Shown here: in pieces, positions 16,847 through 25,340 of the stretch
Layout of the letters: each line of letters begins with the position of its first letter
Position numbering within the stretch: position 1 is the stretch's first letter
Assembly (NCBI RefSeq): GCF_015500075.1
Contig: NZ_CP045496.1
Span: forward strand, 3,296,001-3,360,000
DNA length: 64,000 nt
Reading direction: 5' to 3'
Source: Mesorhizobium sp. INR15
GTDB taxonomy: Bacteria; Pseudomonadota; Alphaproteobacteria; Rhizobiales; Rhizobiaceae
Position numbers and translations under genes: made by a program
The notes under the pieces: generated by a model
Told to the model about the DNA's origin: nothing
The model's input: only the letters and a program-made list of their open reading frames with translations
Database searches by the model: none

Positions 16847-16871
16847 GTGGCAGGTTGCCTAGTCGGTCAGG

Positions 16872-18035
16872 TCAGCGCCGCTTGCCGCGTCCGCCGGCAG
16901 GCTTGGCTGGAGATTTGCCGCCACGCGGGCCGCTTTGAACCGGCGTGTTGTGCTGGTTCTCGTCCGACAGTTTGCGCCAGCGGGCGAGGCGCTCCGGGTC
17001 GAGCGTGCCCGCCTTCAAGGCCGCCTGCACCGCGCAGCCCGGCTCATGGACATGCGTGCAGTCGCGAAACTTGCACAGCGGCGCCAGTTCGGTGATTTCG
17101 GCGAACAGCGTGTCGATGCCGGAGGCGACATCGCTGACATGCAGCGTGCGCATGCCGGGCGTGTCGATCACCCAGCCGCCGCCGGCGATGGCATGCAGCG
17201 ACCGCGCGGTGGTGGTGTGGCGCCCCTTGGCGTCGTGCTCGCGAATGCCACCGGTCTGCTGCGGCGATTGCTGCGCCGACCCGGCCAGCGTGTTGACCAG
17301 CGTCGACTTACCGACGCCGGAGGAGCCGACCAGCGCAACAGTCTGGCCCGTGCCGCACCAGGCGGCGAGTGCGCTTGCGGCATCGGCGGTCTTGGGGTTG
17401 AGCGTCACCACCGCCAATCCGCGCTGCAGCGCCAGCGATTGCTTCTGGTAGGGCTCGGCATCCGCCACCGTATCCGCCTTGGTCAGCAGGATCACCGGCG
17501 TCGTTCCAGCCTCGTTGGCCAGCGCCAGGTAGCGCTCGAGCCGGGCCGGATTGAAATCGGCGTTGCAGGAGGTGACGATGAACAGCGTGTCGACATTGGC
17601 GGCGGCCAGCTGCGGAATTCGGCCGCCCTGCGTGCGGCGTTCCAGCACCGTCTTGCGGGTCAGCCGGCGGCGCAGCAGATAAGTATCGGGCTCGGCAAGC
17701 ACCCAGTCGCCGACAGCGTAGTCGCCGGTGTTGGCCTGCGCCGGCAAGGTCAGGTCCATATGCCCGGCTTGCGACAGGCCTGTCAGGCGGTCGCGGTGGA
17801 CCATGGCAATGCGCGTCGGGACGAGGTTGGCCTCATCAGGCTCAAGCTGATCGCCGAAGAAATCCGACCATCCGAGATTCAGTAGCGAAATTGGAGCGGA
17901 AGGATCCGTCACGACTTTGACCACGGCGTCGCAGGCATCGGGCAGTATCCCTGGCAAATGAGAAGAGGCGCGGCCGGGCAGGGCGATCACGCGAGCAGGT
18001 GTATGGGCGGCACGGCGGGATTTGGCAAGCAGCAT
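16872..18035 (-). CDS. rsgA: ribosome small subunit-dependent GTPase A
   Basis: A circularly permuted GTPase of about 387 residues. An N-terminal OB-like domain with GDYAVGDWVL is followed by G4 LLTKAD (near 184), G1 GSSGVGKSTL (near 240) and G3 DTPGMRTL (near 290). A C-terminal zinc-binding knuckle, CKFRDCTHVHEPGC, lies near 330. RsgA checks late maturation of the 30S subunit. ATG 18035 is preferred over TTG 18041. The C-terminal tail is lysine/arginine-rich, as expected for rRNA contact. It converges with the fatty-acid hydroxylase gene across the palindromic element. Confidence 0.95.
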   Translation of the reverse strand: MLLAKSRRAAHTPARVIALPGRASSHLPGILPDACDAVVKVVTDPSAPISLLNLGWSDFFGDQLEPDEANLVPTRIAMVHRDRLTGLSQAGHMDLTLPAQANTGDYAVGDWVLAEPDTYLLRRRLTRKTVLERRTQGGRIPQLAAANVDTLFIVTSCNADFNPARLERYLALANEAGTTPVILLTKADTVADAEPYQKQSLALQRGLAVVTLNPKTADAASALAAWCGTGQTVALVGSSGVGKSTLVNTLAGSAQQSPQQTGGIREHDAKGRHTTTARSLHAIAGGGWVIDTPGMRTLHVSDVASGIDTLFAEITELAPLCKFRDCTHVHEPGCAVQAALKAGTLDPERLARWRKLSDENQHNTPVQSGPRGGKSPAKPAGGRGKRR

Positions 18036-18202
18036 TGGCAATGCGACGAATTTAGCGGATTGGAGGTGCGAGGCAGCGCTCTAGCATGTGATACTGTATT
18101 AGAATTTCGCACGAGAAGCATTGCCAACAACAATTCGTGATCACACTTGCCAAGATCAAATATCTCTGATTTTCTCAATCTTATGGCTAGGTGGAGTGGG
18201 AA

Positions 18203-18727
18203 ATGATTACTTTAACTCGGTTCGACGGTGTGGCAGTCCAAATTAAGGCTACCGATATAGTAAGAGTTCGCCAAACCGAAGCCGATTTGGGCGAGAAAGG
18301 AAATTCTCGCGTGGATGGCCTGATTATTCCTTTTTACAATGATATCCCTTCGGCGGTTGCAACGGCAGTACACGCTGAAGTAGCCTCGTTCATCAGCCTA
18401 GCGCAGCCGGGCGGAAAACCTGTATGGTTTAACGGCGCGAAAGCCAGCGGCCCCGTTCCGGTCGCGAAGGTTGATCAAGAGCCTATGCCGTACGGTCAGA
18501 TTCGATCCGCGCTCATGATCGGCGATAAAATCCAGTATGTGAACAATACGCCAGACGAGGTCTACAACGTGATCCTCGCGCAAGGCGGGCATGCTGAGCC
18601 GCCGATAAAGTCAGCGCAACACGCCATCGAGGTCATGGCGACGTTGAGCACACTCTCGCTTGGAAATGCTGGCGACGTTATTTGGGACGCGCAACTTTAT
18701 ATAACCGACGCCGCAGCTGATATGTAG
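18203..18727 (+). CDS. hypothetical protein with lower GC content, FlbD-like N-terminus
   Basis: The 174-residue product has no family I can name with confidence. Its first residues, MITLTRFDGVAVQIKATDIVRV, resemble the start of FlbD-like proteins. FlbD proteins are much shorter, and the rest (YGQIRSALMIGDKIQYVNN, AQHAIEVMATLS) is unfamiliar. ATG 18203 follows GGAG at six bases spacing. The gene and its flanks are visibly more AT-rich, with different codon use from the neighbours. This suggests acquisition by transfer. It stands alone between rsgA (divergent) and a family D repeat. Confidence 0.6.
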   Translation: MITLTRFDGVAVQIKATDIVRVRQTEADLGEKGNSRVDGLIIPFYNDIPSAVATAVHAEVASFISLAQPGGKPVWFNGAKASGPVPVAKVDQEPMPYGQIRSALMIGDKIQYVNNTPDEVYNVILAQGGHAEPPIKSAQHAIEVMATLSTLSLGNAGDVIWDAQLYITDAAADM

Positions 18728-18779
18728 GCGCGCACAGCCGTAAAGATCTTGTGGTCTTTAACTGACGCTATTGTGGCTA

Positions 18780-18880
18780 GAGCAACTCCAGGAAAAATGT
18801 GGAGCGGTTTTTCGTTCTGAATTTAGTAAAAACAATGAGTTAGAGCGGATCGCCGCTTCCGTGAAACGGTGAAGTGCTCT
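18780..18880 (-). repeat. intergenic repeat, family D copy 1
   Basis: On the minus strand this about 100-base segment reads AGAGCACTTCACCGTTTCAC ... CTCTAACTCATTG ... TGGAGTTGCTC. It parallels the copy at 21983-22080 (AGAGCGGTTCAACG ... CTCTAACTCTTG ... TGGAATTGCTC). The first part of each forms a hairpin between AGAGC and GCTCT. Confidence 0.72.
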
Positions 18881-19189
18881 AGGTCGGAATGCCACGCTGT
18901 TGTCCTCGCCCCGTTCTCGTTGCGCTTGGCGGCGGCTTTCTGAAGTTATTCTTGACGTCCGTGATGTGATGTCCGCGATGAACGTTACGTCAACCGGGCC
19001 AACGGGAACCTGTCCCGGTCCTGAAGCCCTGACGGAATGCGTGGGCTTCCCGAGAGGCAGGGGACTTTTGCAAATCTGGCGAAAATGCCGAGCGCATCAG
19101 GAACCGGACCCGGAAGTTGTCCAGATACGACGCGGTGAGGCCTTCAAGGCCTGGTCGCATGGCTACCCGTTCCACACGCACTTTCACCC

Positions 19190-19363
19190 CGATGCTGGGT
19201 GCCGTCGCCGCCGGAGCACGCAAGGATCTGGTGACGGCGATGGCAGCGATGTCGGAGCTTGGCGAGGTCTATCGCCCCCGGCGCGGCGCTGGCCGGCTGG
19301 CATGCCAAGCGCTTCGCCGCGTTCGAATTGCTGCAGCAGGCCGGCAAGGCGATCGGGGGTTGA
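19190..19363 (+). pseudogene. remnant of the C-terminus of an FGGY-family carbohydrate kinase
   Basis: One frame reads MLGAVAAGARKDLVTAM then AAMSELGEVYRP, and the continuation AALAGWHAKRFAAFELL then QQAGKAIGG-stop lies in the next frame. Together these look like the last 55 or so residues of an FGGY kinase (ribulokinase/xylulokinase type), broken by a frameshift near 19275-19285. Upstream sequence does not continue the family. This is a decayed fragment, not a functional gene. The remaining bases of the 18728-19445 gap hold a family D repeat and nothing else I can identify. Confidence 0.5.
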
Positions 19364-19445
19364 AAGCGGTTTGTTGAAAATTTCGGTCGAACGATGCTCG
19401 AACTGCGCTTACTGTGTCATGGCTGGCTCTTTGAGAGGGTGACGC

Positions 19446-19733
19446 ATGACACGCCGTTTGCAATTTCTTGCCGCTCTCGCTTTCGCGACGCTCTCGGTTT
19501 CCACCGCGCAAGCCAAAGCGCCCGCCGATGTTGCCGATCTGGTCGGCGCGCGCGCTCCCGGTGCCGAGACCGCAATGCAGTCGCGCGGATATACGAATGT
19601 GAAGAACAACAACTGGTGGAACGACGGCTCCAAAATCTGCGTGAAAGTGAAGGTCTCGCAAGGCAAATATGCCAGCATCGCCAAGGTGGCGGCTTCCAGC
19701 TGCGGCCAGGGCGGCAAGTCCGCCGCAAAGTGA
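19446..19733 (+). CDS. small secreted protein, 95 aa, unknown function
   Basis: A Sec signal peptide (MTRRLQFLAALAFATLSV, cleavage after about AQA) precedes a small domain. That domain reads VADLVGARAPGAETAM, QSRGYTNVKNNNWWND and ends with a conserved-looking SSCG. The pattern 'DLVGAR...SRGY...WW...C' resembles a small periplasmic domain found in many proteobacteria, but I know no function for it. GAGAGGG precedes the ATG at ideal spacing. A peptidoglycan L,D-transpeptidase gene follows 81 bases downstream on the same strand. Confidence 0.75.
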   Translation: MTRRLQFLAALAFATLSVSTAQAKAPADVADLVGARAPGAETAMQSRGYTNVKNNNWWNDGSKICVKVKVSQGKYASIAKVAASSCGQGGKSAAK

Positions 19734-19814
19734 ACGTGTCCTGCCGACGTGTCACAAGCCGACCGGTACAAATACCCTGCCTGTAACTAGCGGGGCTACC
19801 ACAAGAGGGGCGCA

Positions 19815-20801
19815 ATGAGGTTAGATCGGCGGCATGTGGTCATTGGCGGCAGCTTGCTGGCATTGTTGCCGGCCACGCGAAGCTTCGCCGTGGAGACGCT
19901 TCAGGACATCAAGGATCTCAAGCCCGGCGAGTTCACCTGGCATCCAGAACGCCAGAAGAAGGGGCCGGTCGCCATTATCGTCTCCTTGCCGCAGCAACGC
20001 GTGCATGTCTATCGCAACGGCGTGCGCATTGCCGTCTCGACCTGTTCGTCGGGCAAGCCCGGGCATGAGACGCCGACCGGCATCTTTGTCATTCTCGAAA
20101 AGGACAAGGACCACAAGTCGAGCACCTACAATGACGCGCCGATGCCGAACATGAACCGGCTGACATGGTCGGGTATCGCGCTGCATGCCGGCAACCTGCC
20201 AGGCTATCCTGCCTCGCACGGTTGCGTGCGGCTGCCGCTCGCCTTCTCCAGCGACCTCTATGGCATCACCCATATCGGTACGCCGGTCATCATTTCGGGC
20301 GCGCGTGGCGACTCGGCCGAACTGACCAACCCCGGTATGGTGCTGGGCGGCTATGCGGCCGGGCAGTTCCAGAACGTGGTCGCCAGCAAGGACGGCCACA
20401 AGCGGTCCGCCGACTGGGTCGAGCCGGAGGATTTTCCGGTCACCTCGATCATCGCTTCATCGGGCGACAAGCAGATCATGCTGATCGAGAACGGCGTGGT
20501 CGTCACGCAGGCACCATTGACCATCACCGGCTCCGGCGGGCTTGGCAGCCATGTGCTGACCCTGCAGGTGGCTGGCGCCGCCAACGATTGGCAGTGGGTC
20601 GACATCAGCCGCAGCGCCAGCTCCGGCTCGTTCTTCAACAGCGAGCAAGACATGCTCAAGCGGCTCAGCACGCAAAAGAGCTTCCTTGACGCCATGCAGG
20701 CCCGGATGCATCCAGGCATGGTGATGGTGCTGACCGATGCCCCGCTGCATCCCGACAGCCGCTCCGGCCAGGACTTCGTCGTGATGTCCGCGACGGATTG
20801 A
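19815..20801 (+). CDS. L,D-transpeptidase (YkuD domain)
   Basis: The 328-residue exported protein has a signal segment at the N-terminus (MRLDRRHVVIGGSLLALL). The YkuD catalytic domain spans about residues 55-160. Its active site HAGNLPGYPASHGCVRLP contains the expected His, Ser-His-Gly-Cys and Arg; the Cys is the nucleophile. Such enzymes make 3-3 peptidoglycan cross-links or attach proteins to it. The C-terminal 160 residues are an uncharacterised periplasmic extension. ATG 19815 is preceded by AGAGGGG. It acts in the periplasm. Confidence 0.92.
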   Translation: MRLDRRHVVIGGSLLALLPATRSFAVETLQDIKDLKPGEFTWHPERQKKGPVAIIVSLPQQRVHVYRNGVRIAVSTCSSGKPGHETPTGIFVILEKDKDHKSSTYNDAPMPNMNRLTWSGIALHAGNLPGYPASHGCVRLPLAFSSDLYGITHIGTPVIISGARGDSAELTNPGMVLGGYAAGQFQNVVASKDGHKRSADWVEPEDFPVTSIIASSGDKQIMLIENGVVVTQAPLTITGSGGLGSHVLTLQVAGAANDWQWVDISRSASSGSFFNSEQDMLKRLSTQKSFLDAMQARMHPGMVMVLTDAPLHPDSRSGQDFVVMSATD

Positions 20802-20932
20802 TTGTCGGCCAGGCTTCCGCTCAAAACCCCTTCAGCGGCCAGCGGCGCCGGCCGCTGAAATTGCGATACACCCCGCCGCTTGATAGGCTCGTCCGGTGGC
20901 GGTCGGGCGATATGGATGAGAGGTTCAGCCAG

Positions 20933-21961
20933 ATGGCCGACGAGAAAGCCAAGCCGCCAATGCCTTTCGCATCGGAGAGCGTGCCGTGGACCGAATGGTC
21001 CGATGTGCCGCGCTTCGGCTTGCGCTACCGGCATCTGTCACGCGCAGCCATGGGCGAAAACTACCATGTCGGCGTGGCGATCGAGGAACTGCCGCCTGCT
21101 ATGCGGACCGCGCCGGCGCATTACCACATGCTTGAGGAAGAGCATGTGTTCATCCTTGAGGGCGAGCTGACCGCGCATGTCGGCGATGCCGTCTACGCCA
21201 TGAAAACAGGCGATTACATCTGCTTTCCGGCGGGCGCCGCGGCCGGGCATTGTCTCGTCAACACCAGCGATGCGCCGTGCCGCTATGTCATAGTCGGCGA
21301 GCGCAACCCTGACGACGTCGTGGTCTACACCGCTTCCAACAAGGTTCTGGTGCGAGCGCTTGGCCCGCGCGCGATCTTCGATCTGGCGGCGGTGCGGGGC
21401 TACTGGGATGGCGAGGATACGGGCCTTCCCGCCGGCCAGCCGCTGCCTGGAGATTCGCTGGCTGGTGTCACCAGGGAAGCGGCCAAACCCGTCCCGCCTG
21501 TCTCCGGCGATGCCGTCGAGTGGCGTGTGGAAGGCGAAGGCCAGAACTTTGGCGGTCATTCCAGGCATTTGACCTATGCCGCGCTTGGACGGCCAGATTA
21601 TCATGTCGGCCTGCTGATCGAAGCGCCGGACCCCGGCAAGCGGCTGGCGCCCCGGCACTACCATATGCTGGAAGAAGAGCATGCGCTGATCCTGGAAGGG
21701 CAGGTGACGCTGCTGCTCGGCGAGGAACGCCATGAGATGAAAGCCGGCGACTATGTCTGCTTTCCCGCCGGCCTGCCGGTTGGGCATTCCTTCCTCAACT
21801 CAGGCAGTGGGCCTTGCCGCTATCTCATGATCGGCGAGCACAATTCCAATGAGGTCTGCGTCTATCCCGATTCCAACAAGATGGCGGTCGACGCGTTGCG
21901 CCGGCGCGACGGTATTTTCGACATGGCGGCGGTGCGTCGATATTGGGACGGCGAGGCGTAA
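20933..21961 (+). CDS. tandem double-cupin protein
   Basis: About 342 residues made of two clearly homologous cupin halves. Each contains YHVG, HYHMLEEEH with EGE/EGQ, GDYICFPAG or GDYVCFPAG, and CRYVIVGE or CRYLMIGE. Each ends with a GYWDGE or RYWDGE motif. The His/Glu residues of both halves could hold a metal. The frame is open from 20798, but ATG 20933 has GAGAGG nine bases upstream; ATG 20912 is the alternative. The enzyme or binding function is unknown. It follows the L,D-transpeptidase gene on the same strand. Confidence 0.82.
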   Translation: MADEKAKPPMPFASESVPWTEWSDVPRFGLRYRHLSRAAMGENYHVGVAIEELPPAMRTAPAHYHMLEEEHVFILEGELTAHVGDAVYAMKTGDYICFPAGAAAGHCLVNTSDAPCRYVIVGERNPDDVVVYTASNKVLVRALGPRAIFDLAAVRGYWDGEDTGLPAGQPLPGDSLAGVTREAAKPVPPVSGDAVEWRVEGEGQNFGGHSRHLTYAALGRPDYHVGLLIEAPDPGKRLAPRHYHMLEEEHALILEGQVTLLLGEERHEMKAGDYVCFPAGLPVGHSFLNSGSGPCRYLMIGEHNSNEVCVYPDSNKMAVDALRRRDGIFDMAAVRRYWDGEA

Positions 21962-21982
21962 CAGGGCGGCATTTCGCTGCCC

Positions 21983-22080
21983 AGAGCGGTTCAACGTTTG
22001 ATTGAATCGTCGGACCGCTCTAACTCTTGTTTTTACGCAATTCCGGACGGAAAACCGTTACACACTTTTCCTGGAATTGC
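21983..22080 (+). repeat. intergenic repeat, family D copy 2
   Basis: Starts AGAGCGGTTCAACG, has a hairpin closing at GGACCGCTCTAACTC, then ACGCAATTCCGGACGGAAAACCG, and ends CTGGAATTGC directly at the dinB stop codon. It matches the reversed copy at 18780-18880 and a shortened relic at 31691-31743. It separates the convergent cupin and dinB genes. Confidence 0.78.
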
Positions 22081-23328
22081 TCATAGCTCCTTCTCCGCCA
22101 GTTCCCTGAACGCGTCGGGGACCGAGCGCGCGGCTTCCAGCGCCACGGTGCCGTAGCCGACCGCCTGTTTGCCGAAGCGCTCGCGGATCTTGTCGATGGC
22201 GCGGTCGGCGCCAAAGCGCGCGAGGCCCTTTTTCGTGCCGGGCCGATGTTTCTCGTCGGCGAGGCCGAGCGGCAGTTCCAGTTGCAGCTCGGCGCTTTCT
22301 TCCAGATGCGACACCGAGATCGCCAGCAGCGAGATGGTTTTCTCTTGGTGGTGGTCGGCCAGCACGCCGCGCACGAGGTCCTGCGCGATCTCGGCCAGCA
22401 TCGTGGTTGCCGAGATCGGCTGGTCGAGGGTTATGGAGCGGGTGACGGCGCGGAGATCGGCAAAGCGCACGCGCACCGTCACCGTGCGGCCGGGCCGCGC
22501 CTTGGCGCGCAGCCGGCTGGCGACGCGGTCGGCCAGGTGCAGGAGTGTGGGCACGATGATCCGCGCCACCGCCGGCTTCTGTCCGAGCGCGGACTGGGCG
22601 CCGGCCGAGCGCGCACGGCGATAGGTGACCAGTTTGCGCGGATCGCGGTTCCAGGCGAGGGCGGCAAGCTTCTCGCCGGCGGCGGGGCCGAGCAGCCGGG
22701 TCAGCGCGCCACTATGCGTCCGGGCCAGCTGGCCGATGGTCTCGACGCCGATTTCGGCAAGGCGTGCCTTTGTCGCCGGGCCGACGCCCCACATCAGCCC
22801 GACCGGCAGGTCGTGCAGGAAGGCGATTTCGGTGCCGGGTTCGACCACCACCAGCCCGTCGGGCTTGGCGACCTGGGAGGCGATCTTGGCCAGATGCTTG
22901 GTGCGCGCCACGCCGACCGAGATCGGCAGGCCGAGTTCGGCCCGCACCCGGCTGCGCACGGTCTTGGCGATCTCTTCAGGCGATCCAAACAGATGCGTGC
23001 AGCCGGCGACATCGGCGAAGGCCTCGTCGATGGAAATGCGCTCGACCAGCGGCGTGAAATCGTCGAGCACCTTGATGGCGGCGTCGCCCAGCCGCTGATA
23101 GTCGCCGAAATGGCCGCCGACGAAGATCAGTCGCGGGCACAGTTCACGCGCCTTGCGTCCCGGCATGCCGCCGCGAACGCCAAAAGCCTTGGCCTCGTAG
23201 GAGGCGGCCAGCACCACACCGCCACCGACGGCGATCGGCTTGCCGCGCAATGACGGATCGAGCAGCTGTTCGACCGACGCATAGAAAGCGTCGAGGTCGG
23301 CATGCAGGATGGTGGCTGTTGTTTCCAT
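22081..23328 (-). CDS. dinB: DNA polymerase IV (Y family)
   Basis: About 415 residues with the Y-family palm motif HADLDAFYASVEQ (near 8), the second catalytic block ISIDEAFADV (near 104) and the helix-hairpin-helix GVGPATKARLAEIGV (near 185). A little-finger domain follows. It performs error-prone translesion synthesis. The open frame runs to 23394, but ATG 23328 (METTATILHADLDAF) is the normal start. A LexA-type operator lies 33-47 bases upstream, so the gene is SOS-inducible. It stands alone as a transcription unit. Confidence 0.95.
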   Translation of the reverse strand: METTATILHADLDAFYASVEQLLDPSLRGKPIAVGGGVVLAASYEAKAFGVRGGMPGRKARELCPRLIFVGGHFGDYQRLGDAAIKVLDDFTPLVERISIDEAFADVAGCTHLFGSPEEIAKTVRSRVRAELGLPISVGVARTKHLAKIASQVAKPDGLVVVEPGTEIAFLHDLPVGLMWGVGPATKARLAEIGVETIGQLARTHSGALTRLLGPAAGEKLAALAWNRDPRKLVTYRRARSAGAQSALGQKPAVARIIVPTLLHLADRVASRLRAKARPGRTVTVRVRFADLRAVTRSITLDQPISATTMLAEIAQDLVRGVLADHHQEKTISLLAISVSHLEESAELQLELPLGLADEKHRPGTKKGLARFGADRAIDKIRERFGKQAVGYGTVALEAARSVPDAFRELAEKEL

Positions 23329-23360
23329 CCGGCGGCATATCAGGGGTTGTTGATGGATAT

Positions 23361-23375
23361 GAACAAATAGAGAAC
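23361..23375 (-). promoter_or_regulatory. LexA binding site (GTTC-N7-GTTC) of dinB
   Basis: On the minus strand GTTCTCTATTTGTTC fits the alphaproteobacterial SOS box GTTC-N7-GTTC exactly. It lies 33 bases upstream of the dinB ATG, where a promoter would be. Confidence 0.85.
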
Positions 23376-23446
23376 AAATGGGGTCGGCTGTCAAGCGGGG
23401 AAGACGAGGCTCCCTTATCCACCTGTGGGCGAAGGAAGGCGGCGCC

Positions 23447-23911
23447 TTACACGATATGCTCGACCCGCAGCGTCCGTTTTATTGTTTCCAGCGCCGGCTC
23501 GCCGCCGGCCGCCAGTTCGTCGGCGATCCTGGCCAGCACGTCGTCGGCCTTGCGATGCTTGCTGCCCCACGCACCCAGCGTGGCGAGTATCGGCAGAAGG
23601 TCGATGCCGGCCTCGGTCAACCGGTAGACAGCTTTCAGCTTGTGTGTCGGGTCATCGCCTCTGGTAAGGATGCCTTCATCCTGCAAGGTCTGCAGCCGCT
23701 CGGCCAGCGTGCGCGAAGAAATGCCCTCGTCGGATTGCAGGAACTCGCGAAAATGCCTCTTTCCGGCGAAAACCAGGTCGCGAATGATCAGCAACGTCCA
23801 GCGGTCGCCAAGCAGTTCAAGCGACAGGCTGATGGGGCAGCCGGATCTTCCCATGATCGACATATCCATGGTTCCATTTTTCAATCGCTTTACTATTGAC
23901 ATCATTTTCAC
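23447..23911 (-). CDS. HxlR family winged-helix transcriptional regulator
   Basis: The 110-residue core shows the HxlR pattern: CPISLSLELLGDRWTLLIIRDL, FREFLQSDEGISSRTLAERL and a final YRLTEAGIDLLPIL. It probably represses the divergent reductase gene. The start is uncertain: GTG 23911, ATG 23905, ATG 23902 and ATG 23869 are all in frame, and none has a strong ribosome-binding site. ATG 23869 gives the usual HxlR N-terminal length. An inverted repeat at 23910-23934 fits an autoregulatory operator. Confidence 0.88.
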   Translation of the reverse strand: MKMMSIVKRLKNGTMDMSIMGRSGCPISLSLELLGDRWTLLIIRDLVFAGKRHFREFLQSDEGISSRTLAERLQTLQDEGILTRGDDPTHKLKAVYRLTEAGIDLLPILATLGAWGSKHRKADDVLARIADELAAGGEPALETIKRTLRVEHIV

Positions 23912-23934
23912 ATTTGATCAATGGTTCCAAATGT
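23910..23934. promoter_or_regulatory. inverted repeat between hxlR-type and reductase genes
   Basis: ACATTTG and CAAATGT form 7-base arms separated by 11 bases. A TTGACA-like -35 element for the rightward gene lies at 23896-23901. The spacing suits a dimeric winged-helix repressor acting on both divergent genes. Confidence 0.5.
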
Positions 23935-23970
23935 AAAGCATTGACGGCGATCCAACCGGAGGCAGGTCGA

Positions 23971-24558
23971 ATGAAGAAGCTCATCCTTCAGATGCAGATG
24001 TCGGTCGACGGGTTTGTCGGCGCCGACGCGGACCATCCCTGGCAACTCTGGGAATGGGGCGACAAAAGCGAGTGGGACGACGAGTTGAAGCGCGACTTCA
24101 ATGCCATATTCGAGAAGATCGACACGATCCTTCTCAGCCGCAAAATGGTGCAGGAGGGATATCTCACGCATTGGGGCAACGCGGCCAGGAATTATCCGCG
24201 CGACGGTTTCCATGCCTTCGCGCAACGCGTCGTCGACGCCTGCAAGGTTGTGCTGAGCGACAAGCTGAAGGGCTCGCAGTGGGAGCGCACCACCGTTGCC
24301 AGCGGCGACCTGCCGCGCGAGGTCAACGCGCTGAAATCGGGCGAGGGCGGCGACATGGCGGTGTTCGGCGGCGCAGGCTTCGCCTCGGCGCTGATCGCGG
24401 CGGGGTTGATCGATGAGTTCCAGCTGTTCATCAATCCGGCCGTGCTGGGCGGCGGCCGCAGGATTTTCGACCAGAGCGGTTTTGCCAAGCTGCGGCTGCT
24501 CGGCTCGAAGGCCTATGCCTGCGGCATGGTGGTCAGCCGCTACGCGCCGGCGGGATAG
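23971..24558 (+). CDS. dihydrofolate reductase family protein (RibD C-terminal domain)
   Basis: A single-domain protein of 195 residues starting MKKLILQMQMSVDGFVG, the hallmark N-terminus of the RibD-C/DHFR-like reductase family. Other motifs are TILLSRKMVQEGY and MAVFGGAGFASALIAAGLIDEF, with NPAVLGGG near residue 152. Members bind NADPH, but the substrate is generally unknown. ATG 23971 follows GGAGGCAGG. It is divergent from an HxlR regulator, the usual arrangement for an inducible reductase. A hairpin terminator follows directly after the stop. Confidence 0.88.
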   Translation: MKKLILQMQMSVDGFVGADADHPWQLWEWGDKSEWDDELKRDFNAIFEKIDTILLSRKMVQEGYLTHWGNAARNYPRDGFHAFAQRVVDACKVVLSDKLKGSQWERTTVASGDLPREVNALKSGEGGDMAVFGGAGFASALIAAGLIDEFQLFINPAVLGGGRRIFDQSGFAKLRLLGSKAYACGMVVSRYAPAG

Positions 24559-24593
24559 GCACCCCCTTCTCCCACAGGAGAGAAGGGGGTGCC
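24558..24593. terminator. bidirectional hairpin terminator
   Basis: Perfect 14-base arms, GGCACCCCCTTCTC (24558-24571) and its complement (24580-24593), flank an 8-base loop. It sits between the convergent stop codons of the reductase gene and the 2OG-oxygenase gene. The core resembles the ends of the family A repeats. No long U tract is present. Confidence 0.65.
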
Positions 24594-24596
24594 AGC

Positions 24597-25340
24597 TCAC
24601 CTGGCGTCGTGGAAGATGATGCCGACGGTGTGCCGCATGCCTGAGCGCAGGCGGCTGACGCCGTGGCGCAGGTTGACGCGGTAGTTGCCCTTGGTGCCTT
24701 GCACAGGCCGGTTGTGAACGGCGAAGGCCACGGCGTCGCCCTGGCGCAAATGCACCACCTCGACCCGGCTCTGCATGCGCGGCCGCTGTTCGGTCAGCGC
24801 GAACTCGCCGCCGGTGAAATCCTCGCCCGGTTCCGAAAGCAGGATCGCCACCTGCAGCGGGAAGGCGAGATCGCCATAGAGGTCCTGGTGCAGGCAGTTG
24901 AAGTCGCCCGGCACATATTGCAGCAACAGCGGCGTCGGCCGCGTCTGACCGGCGGCATGGCACTGTTCGAGGAAATCCGCATGTTTTGCCGGATAGCGCT
25001 CGGCCAGCCCCATGCGCTGGTTCCAGCCGTTGGCGACATCCGCCAGCCTTGGATAGAGCGCGGTGCGCAGCCCGCCAAGGACGTCGGGCAAGGGATACTT
25101 GAAGTAGCGGTATTCACCCTTGCCGAAACCGTGCCTGGCCATGTGGATGTGGCTGCGGAAATGCTGCTCGTCGGGATAGAGACCGGCGATCTCTAGGCAC
25201 TCCTGCGGCGACAGCAGTTTCTCGATCACCGCACAGCCGAAGCCGTCGAGTTCGGCGCTGAGCGCCGGCCAGTCGTAGCCGGCGACACGCATCTCGGCGG
25301 CTTCGGCCACTGATGTTGCAACCTTGGCGTGGGCGTTCAT
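24597..25340 (-). CDS. 2OG-Fe(II) oxygenase of the DUF2086 (COG3826) type, DNA alkylation response
   Basis: The 247-residue protein carries a 2-oxoglutarate/iron facial triad: HQDLYGD (His and Asp, near 150), and a distal His in RHGVSRLRSG or MRHTVGIIFHD. The N-terminal region reads YDWPALSAELDGFGCAVIEK. The family (Pfam Oxygenase-NA, from memory) is annotated as acting on damaged DNA and regularly sits with alkyltransferase genes. ATG 25340 overlaps the ogt stop by four bases (ATGA), so the two are co-translated. It is the last gene of the ada operon. AlkB-like demethylation is inferred from context, not shown. Confidence 0.82.
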   Translation of the reverse strand: MNAHAKVATSVAEAAEMRVAGYDWPALSAELDGFGCAVIEKLLSPQECLEIAGLYPDEQHFRSHIHMARHGFGKGEYRYFKYPLPDVLGGLRTALYPRLADVANGWNQRMGLAERYPAKHADFLEQCHAAGQTRPTPLLLQYVPGDFNCLHQDLYGDLAFPLQVAILLSEPGEDFTGGEFALTEQRPRMQSRVEVVHLRQGDAVAFAVHNRPVQGTKGNYRVNLRHGVSRLRSGMRHTVGIIFHDAR

